A DNA stretch of 64,000 nt from positions 310,001 to 374,000 of the forward strand of contig NZ_BMRN01000004.1 of the NCBI RefSeq assembly GCF_014648655.1. Reading direction: 5' to 3'. The translations under genes were made by a program, and so were the position numbers. This document shows positions 59,439 through 64,000 of the stretch, one piece after another (position 1 is the first letter of the stretch; each line of letters begins with the position of its first letter). The notes below the pieces were generated by a model. That model saw only the letters and a list, made by a program, of their open reading frames with translations. It ran no database searches and was not told the DNA's origin. This stretch comes from Streptomyces atratus (GTDB lineage Bacteria; Actinomycetota; Actinomycetes; Streptomycetales; Streptomycetaceae).

Positions 59439-60287
59439 TCAGTGAGTGGGTGTCAGTTTCCGTACCCGCTCGGCGTCACAGGTGCGCGGACAGGTGACGC
59501 AGGTGTCCTCGGGGCGCAGCGTGTAGAAGAGACAGCAGCTCGCCCGGTCGCGGGTGGGCAGCGACTCGCCGTTCGGCCCGGCCAGTTCACGGAAGCCCGC
59601 CGAGCCGACGTACGGCTTCGTGGTGCCCGGCAGGAGCGCCTCCAGCTCGGTCATCGCGCGCCGCTCCTCGCCGAGCAGGTGGGCGATGTACCAGAGGCCC
59701 TCCACGACCTCGTCCGTAGCCATGCCCCACAACGCCCGCCTGCCGCGCCGCATCCGCGGTCCGAAGCCGTCCAGCACCGGACCGATGTGGTCGGCCACGG
59801 CGGCGAGTACCTCGGCCCGCAGCGCCGCCTCGTCCGGTACCACCCGGGCGCCCGGCAGACCGGCCGCCGGATCGCCCGGAAGGCAGGCGAATTCCCTTAT
59901 GCGGACGGTCAGATGGCCCAGTGCCCGCTGGAACGTCACATCCTCGACGGGGACCCGGGGCACCCGCCGGTTCAGGAACCACGGCACCGTCACCAGCAGG
60001 CAGGCGGGCCAGGCGTACCGGTGCAGCCCGAAGCTGGCGACCACATCGGGCCGGGGCTGCTGCCCGTAGTCCCGCAGCACCTGCGCATGGTCCCAGGCGA
60101 GGAAGGCGTCGAGTGAGGCGCCCCCCGCCGCGAGCTCGTCCGCACCCACCCAGCCGGCACCTCGAGGGGCTGCCTTGCCGTCCTCCAGCACCTCTGCGCG
60201 GAGCCCGGGGAAGACCTCGGCCAGACGTGCGTACGCGCCCGTCACGGCGGACGCGGTGGTGCCGGGAAGCGGAGTGGCGAGTGTCAT
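59439..60287 (-). CDS. FhuF-like ferric-siderophore reductase
   Basis: 282 aa. The C-terminal cluster motif SCCLFYTLRPEDTCVTCP (Cys-Cys-x10-Cys-x2-Cys) is the [2Fe-2S] site that defines FhuF-like siderophore reductases; the N-terminal region (FGLHRYAWPACLLVTVPWFL) fits the family. It releases iron from imported ferric siderophores in the cytoplasm. An iron box 28 bp upstream supports iron repression. Single gene, divergent from a GntR regulator. Confidence 0.85.
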   Translation of the reverse strand: MTLATPLPGTTASAVTGAYARLAEVFPGLRAEVLEDGKAAPRGAGWVGADELAAGGASLDAFLAWDHAQVLRDYGQQPRPDVVASFGLHRYAWPACLLVTVPWFLNRRVPRVPVEDVTFQRALGHLTVRIREFACLPGDPAAGLPGARVVPDEAALRAEVLAAVADHIGPVLDGFGPRMRRGRRALWGMATDEVVEGLWYIAHLLGEERRAMTELEALLPGTTKPYVGSAGFRELAGPNGESLPTRDRASCCLFYTLRPEDTCVTCPRTCDAERVRKLTPTH

Positions 60288-60314
60288 GCAGGGCCCACCG
60301 AATCGCGATCGTTT

Positions 60315-60333
60315 ACAGGTAAGCCTTACCTTA
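60315..60333 (-). promoter_or_regulatory. iron box (IdeR/DmdR1-type operator)
   Basis: On the gene strand TAAGGTAAGGCTTACCTGT matches the actinobacterial iron-box consensus TTAGGTTAGGCTCACCTAA at 14 of 19 positions, with the AGGnnAGGCT core intact. Confidence 0.65.
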
Positions 60334-60432
60334 CCCGAATGGATCGATGTTTGAACTGCGGCCTGTGCCGCCTATCGTGCAGAGGGGCATGGCGTACGCG
60401 AGCCGCGCCCACGGCGGGTCGAGGAGGTCCGA

Positions 60433-61209
60433 GTGGAGCAGGGCAGAGCGCGTGAGCAGGCGCGGCCGCCGTACGCGCCCGTCGCGTCCGCGACGACCCC
60501 GGCGTCCGTACGCGTGCCCGAGCAGGCACGTGGTGAGCAGGCACGTGGCGAGCACACCCACAGCGAGCCGCCCGCCCCGCGGCCGGCGGTGCAGCGGCAC
60601 TCCGTACGCGGCCAGATCCTCGACGCCCTGCGCGCCGCGCTGGTCGACGGTCAGCTGGTTCCGGGGCAGGTCTACTCCGCCCCGGCTCTCGGTGCCCGCT
60701 TCGGGGTCTCCGCGACCCCCGTGCGCGAGGCGATGCAGCAGCTGGCCATCGAGGGCGCCGTCGAGGTCGTACCGAACCGCGGTTTCCGGGTGTCCCAGCG
60801 GGGCCCGCGCGAGCTGGCCGAGCTGGCCGAGGTGCGGGCCCTGATCGAGGTCCCCGTCATGCTGCGGCTGGCCCGCACCGTCCCACCGGCCCGCTGGTGC
60901 GCCCTGCGCCCGCTGGCCGAAGCCACGGTTGCGGCGGCCGCCGTGGGCGACCGGGCGAGTTACGCCGAGTCCGACCGGGCCTTCCACGGCGCGGTCCTCG
61001 CACTCTGCGGCAACGAGCAGTTGGTGATGGTCGCCGACGACCTGCACCGCCGCTCCCAATGGCCCCTGGGAAACACCCCCGCCAGCCGCCGCGCCGACCT
61101 GCTCGCCGACGCCGCCGAGCACACCGCCCTGCTCGACGCGCTCATCGCCCAGGACCTGAACGTCGTGCAGGCGCTCGTACGGGAACACTTCACCGGTGCC
61201 GAGAGCTGA
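60433..61209 (+). CDS. GntR/FCD-family transcriptional regulator
   Basis: 258 aa. A 55-residue low-complexity N-terminal extension with an EQARGEQARGE repeat is followed by a winged HTH (SAPALGARFGVSATPVREAM) and an FCD domain (VRALIEVPVMLRLARTVPPA, ESDRAFHGAVLALCGNEQLV, HTALLDALIAQD). GTG 60433 with GAGGAGGTCC upstream. The HTH and FCD halves are strikingly similar to the hydroxyproline-module regulator at 51447, so the two are paralogues and could recognise related sites. Targets here are unknown. Confidence 0.85.
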   Translation: MEQGRAREQARPPYAPVASATTPASVRVPEQARGEQARGEHTHSEPPAPRPAVQRHSVRGQILDALRAALVDGQLVPGQVYSAPALGARFGVSATPVREAMQQLAIEGAVEVVPNRGFRVSQRGPRELAELAEVRALIEVPVMLRLARTVPPARWCALRPLAEATVAAAAVGDRASYAESDRAFHGAVLALCGNEQLVMVADDLHRRSQWPLGNTPASRRADLLADAAEHTALLDALIAQDLNVVQALVREHFTGAES

Positions 61210-61231
61210 CGTCACACCGGCCCTCCGGGGC

Positions 61232-62032
61232 TCAGTTCGCCTCGGCCGTCTCCGGGGGTGGCGGGTCCAGGTGCGGAGCCAGCCATGTCGGAACGCCCCC
61301 GAGCAGCCGGAAGAGCCGGCCCGCCTCGGCGCGCAGCCGGGTCGCCGCCTCCGGCTCCGGCTCGGAGTCCGCCAGCGCGATGAGGGCCGGAGCGGTACCG
61401 ATCAGATAGCCCAGCTCCTCCCTGATCCGCAGGGACTCGGTGAAACCGTGCCGCGCCTCCGCCAGTTCGCCCTCGCGCAGGGCGAGCAGGGCGAGATGGC
61501 GCCAGGTCGAGGAGAGCAGCAGCGCGTCACCCTGGGTGGTGGCGCCGGCGTGGGCCCTGCGGTATGCGGCACGCGCGGCCTCCGGCGAGTCGGCGATGTT
61601 CTGCGCGATCAGGCCCCGGCGGAAGTCCAGCAGGGGGCGTCCCGGCGCCGACGGGGCGAGCAGCGCGGCGGCCCGGCTCAGGGCGACGCTGGCCTCGTCG
61701 GCCCGGTCCCGTACGCCGAGAAGCGTCGACGCGTAGGCCAGATGGCCACGCTCACAGGCGGCTGCGCCGCGTTCGGCGTCGTCGTGGGCCAGCGCCTCGG
61801 CGGTGCGCAGGGCGTCCTCGGCGTCGGTCCAGCCCTGTCCGGTGTACAGGCACCGCTCGGTCAGCAGGGCGGTGCGCTGGAGTGCCGCTGCCGGATCGGT
61901 GGCGGCGTCGTGTTCCAGCAGCGCGGCGGCGTCCGTCCAGCAGGCGCGTGACCGCAGCCGCCATACCGCTGTCTGGAGCGGCGGATCGTCATCTGCTGTC
62001 GTTCCGGAACCAGACATGGCGGTATGCGCCAC
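61232..62032 (-). CDS. TPR-like helical-repeat protein
   Basis: 266 aa, almost all alpha-helical with repeated Ala/Leu-rich helix pairs (ERCLYTGQGWTDAEDALRTA, AYRRAHAGATTQGDALLL, LALREGELAEARHGFTESLR), a tetratricopeptide-like pattern without enzyme motifs. I prefer GTG 62032, where GGGGAGGG sits 5 nt upstream, to the ATG five codons later. It is convergent with the GntR gene. Function unknown. Confidence 0.65.
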   Translation of the reverse strand: MAHTAMSGSGTTADDDPPLQTAVWRLRSRACWTDAAALLEHDAATDPAAALQRTALLTERCLYTGQGWTDAEDALRTAEALAHDDAERGAAACERGHLAYASTLLGVRDRADEASVALSRAAALLAPSAPGRPLLDFRRGLIAQNIADSPEAARAAYRRAHAGATTQGDALLLSSTWRHLALLALREGELAEARHGFTESLRIREELGYLIGTAPALIALADSEPEPEAATRLRAEAGRLFRLLGGVPTWLAPHLDPPPPETAEAN

Positions 62033-62180
62033 ATTGCCCTCCCCGAGCGCGCCATCGAGCTGTTGAGTCTGGCCGCATCTCAGCACGGAATGGCACGCCG
62101 GGCCAAGGGGTCGGGGCAATGTCAGGTGAAAGATTTCACAAACGCCCGGACCCGCCGAGAGCCGTGGCAGGGCCCGGAAG

Positions 62181-63941
62181 TCAGCTCATACGCAGGGCGA
62201 GGAAGAAATCGAGCTTGTCCTCCAGGCGCGAAAGGTCACGCCCCGTCAACTGCTCGATTCGTCCGACCCGGTAGCGCAACGTGTTGACGTGCAGATGGAG
62301 CCGGGACGCGCAGCGGGTCCAGGAACCGTCGCAGTCCAGGAAGGCCTCCAGCGTCGGGATCAGCTCCGCGCGATGGCGCCGGTCGTAGTCGCGCAGCGGG
62401 TCGAGCAGCCGTGCGGTGAACGCGCGGCGCACGTCGTCGGGGACGAACGGCAGCAGCAGTACGTGCGAGGCCAGCTCGTGGTGCCCGGCCGCGCAGACCC
62501 TGCCGGGGCGGGCCGCCGCCACCCGGCGGGCGTGCCGGGCCTCCTCCAGGGCGCCGCGCAGACCCTCGGGGGAGTGCACGGCCGCACTGACACCCAGTGT
62601 CAGCCGGCCGTCGTCGGCGAGGCCGGCGGAGAGCGGTTCGCGGACGGCGGCGAGCAGCACATCGGCGTGCAGCGCGGGATCCTCGTCGGCGGAGGCCTCG
62701 GCGGGCATCATGTCCGGGCCGGAGTCGTGGGCCGGTGCGGGCGCGGTGACGGCGGGCAGGGGTACGAGGGCGACGGCCTCGTCGCCCGTGTGGGCGACCG
62801 CGATCCGGTCCGCGGAGTCGGGGCCGGTGACCGCGGGGTCGACCAGGATCTCCTCCAGCAGCGCCTGGGCGACCGGGCCGCCCGCGACGGCGGAGCCGGA
62901 GCTGCCGGCCGGGGCGCCCGTCGTGGCGGAGCCCTCCGCGACACCCCATTCGACCCGCGCCACCACGACCTGCCAGTGCGGCGCGGTCCCGATACCCGGG
63001 AGCAGTACCGGAGCGGCGACCCGCAGCCTGGCGGCGATCTCGGCCGGTGGGGCGCCCGTCTGGACCAGTTCGAGGACTTCCTGGGCGAGCCTGCGGCGGA
63101 CCGTACGGGCCGCATCGCGCCGGTCCCGTTCGACCGCGATCAGCTGGGTGACGCCCTGGAGCAGATCCAGCCGGGCGGGCGGCCAGTCGCTCGCGTCCGC
63201 CTCGACCGCGAGCAGCCAGTCGGAAAGCACCGACTCGCGCACATCGCGGGAGGCGGGGACCGCTCCCCGCCCGGCGTTCCGGATCGGGAAGAGCGAATAC
63301 GTGGTGCCGCCGACCGTGGCCCGGTGCGGGGCCCGGCGGCCGGTGCGGGTGGCGGCCAGATGGTGGCCGGCGAGCGCCGCGCCGACCGGTCCGGCCAGCG
63401 GTGCGTCACCGGCGCCCGCGATCTGCCGGCCGGTGGGGGAGAGCACCCAGGCGTGCAGGTCGAGGTCGGAGCCGAGCAGATCGAGGACCACCTCGGGCCC
63501 ACCGCCTGCCGGGCCCGAGGTCATGAGCCTGCGGTGCCGGTCCACGACCGCGGCCAGATCGCCCGCACGCTCACCGGACACCTGGCGCACCACATGCTCG
63601 GTGATCGTTGCGAACGCAACGGTCTCATGGACGGCGAAGAGCGGCAGCCGGTGCCGCGCACACGCCTCCACCAGATCGCCGGGGATCTCGCCGAGCTCCG
63701 CCTCGCCCGCCGCGAGCCCGGCGACCCCGGCGCCCGTCAGGATCCGTACGAACGGCTCCGAGTCCGTCGCGTCACGGCGCCAGGCCAGGCCCGTCAGGAC
63801 CAGCTCGCCGCCGGACAGATAACGGCTGGGATCCCGCAGGTCGGTGGTCATCACGCCGCGGACGGACCGGTCCAGCTCGTCCTCGCCGCCGAGCAGCCGC
63901 AGGCCCAGCGCGTCGGTCTCCAGCAGTGCGCGCAGCCGCAT
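62181..63941 (-). CDS. PucR-family transcriptional regulator
   Basis: 586 aa. The N-terminal PucR/purine-catabolism domain (LRALLETDALGLRLLGGEDE, RYLSGGELVLTGLAWR), a central GGDEF-fold-like CdaR region interrupted by Ala/Gly-rich spacers, and the C-terminal PucR HTH (LEAFLDCDGSWTRCASRLHL, HVNTLRYRVGRIEQLTGRDL). Members control purine, proline/GABA or amino-acid catabolism. The start ATG 63941 has GGCGGCGACGAG upstream. The partner gene probably lies beyond the right edge. Confidence 0.85.
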   Translation of the reverse strand: MRLRALLETDALGLRLLGGEDELDRSVRGVMTTDLRDPSRYLSGGELVLTGLAWRRDATDSEPFVRILTGAGVAGLAAGEAELGEIPGDLVEACARHRLPLFAVHETVAFATITEHVVRQVSGERAGDLAAVVDRHRRLMTSGPAGGGPEVVLDLLGSDLDLHAWVLSPTGRQIAGAGDAPLAGPVGAALAGHHLAATRTGRRAPHRATVGGTTYSLFPIRNAGRGAVPASRDVRESVLSDWLLAVEADASDWPPARLDLLQGVTQLIAVERDRRDAARTVRRRLAQEVLELVQTGAPPAEIAARLRVAAPVLLPGIGTAPHWQVVVARVEWGVAEGSATTGAPAGSSGSAVAGGPVAQALLEEILVDPAVTGPDSADRIAVAHTGDEAVALVPLPAVTAPAPAHDSGPDMMPAEASADEDPALHADVLLAAVREPLSAGLADDGRLTLGVSAAVHSPEGLRGALEEARHARRVAAARPGRVCAAGHHELASHVLLLPFVPDDVRRAFTARLLDPLRDYDRRHRAELIPTLEAFLDCDGSWTRCASRLHLHVNTLRYRVGRIEQLTGRDLSRLEDKLDFFLALRMS

Positions 63942-64000
63942 CTCGTCGCCGCCGATCTCTTTCGTTGGTGCGGGTGAAAACTGGGTATTGGGGTGAGGTC

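Noticed and set aside
1..64000. tRNA, rRNA, CRISPR arrays, phage or conjugative modules, replication origin
   Set aside because: Looked for and not seen. The DUF2637 gene alone is not evidence for a conjugative element, and the only transposon trace is the truncated IS at 17.9-18.4 kb.

Overview
The window is a piece of a Streptomyces chromosome. It is about 70% GC with strong third-codon GC bias, uses GTG and TTG starts freely, and carries intact chaplin genes with rodlin remnants, a sulfur-assimilation leader peptide, an IdeR/DmdR-type iron box, many one-component regulators and several large secreted hydrolases. I see no rRNA, tRNA, CRISPR array or replication origin.

Layout. 0-16 kb: sulfite reductase with its leader peptide, a GNAT enzyme, a GAF regulator, an AidB-like acyl-CoA dehydrogenase divergent from a YihY-type membrane protein, an AraC/VOC pair, a beta-oxidation-like set (3-hydroxyacyl-CoA dehydrogenase, thiolase, LysR regulator, truncated CoA-transferase) and a TetR-controlled ABC exporter. 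16-20 kb: a FAD monooxygenase, then a scar of broken genes (SGNH hydrolase, acetylxylan esterase, IS transposase, inositol monophosphatase, a membrane protein, a peptide ABC permease). 20-24 kb: an aerial-hypha surface locus with one long and one short intact chaplin and three broken rodlin copies. 24.7-45 kb: RsgA, an Ada/AlkA-like protein, a MerR-controlled YhgE-like membrane protein, a secreted GH95-like glycosidase, a 1,253-aa secreted subtilase divergent from a TrmB/LuxR regulator, a PP2C-like phosphatase, a pyruvate oxidase/dehydrogenase and a GH38 alpha-mannosidase.

45.3-56.4 kb is the most coherent block. It looks like a self-contained collagen-to-hydroxyproline module: a secreted M9 collagenase, a divergent Xaa-Pro aminopeptidase, a hydroxyproline 2-epimerase, a three-subunit D-hydroxyproline dehydrogenase (FAD, 2Fe-2S and FAD/BFD subunits), a DapA-like deaminase, an ornithine-cyclodeaminase-family reductase and a GntR/FCD regulator. 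The dyad ATGTSACAT, perfect or with one mismatch, recurs next to gene starts across the block and suggests one regulon running from extracellular protein to central metabolism. The final aldehyde dehydrogenase and a dedicated transporter are not in the window.

56.5-64 kb: a guanyl-specific secreted RNase with its barstar inhibitor, a HATPase anti-sigma-like protein, a DUF2637 membrane protein, a FhuF-like ferric reductase with an iron box, a second GntR/FCD regulator very like the first, a TPR-like protein and a PucR-family regulator.
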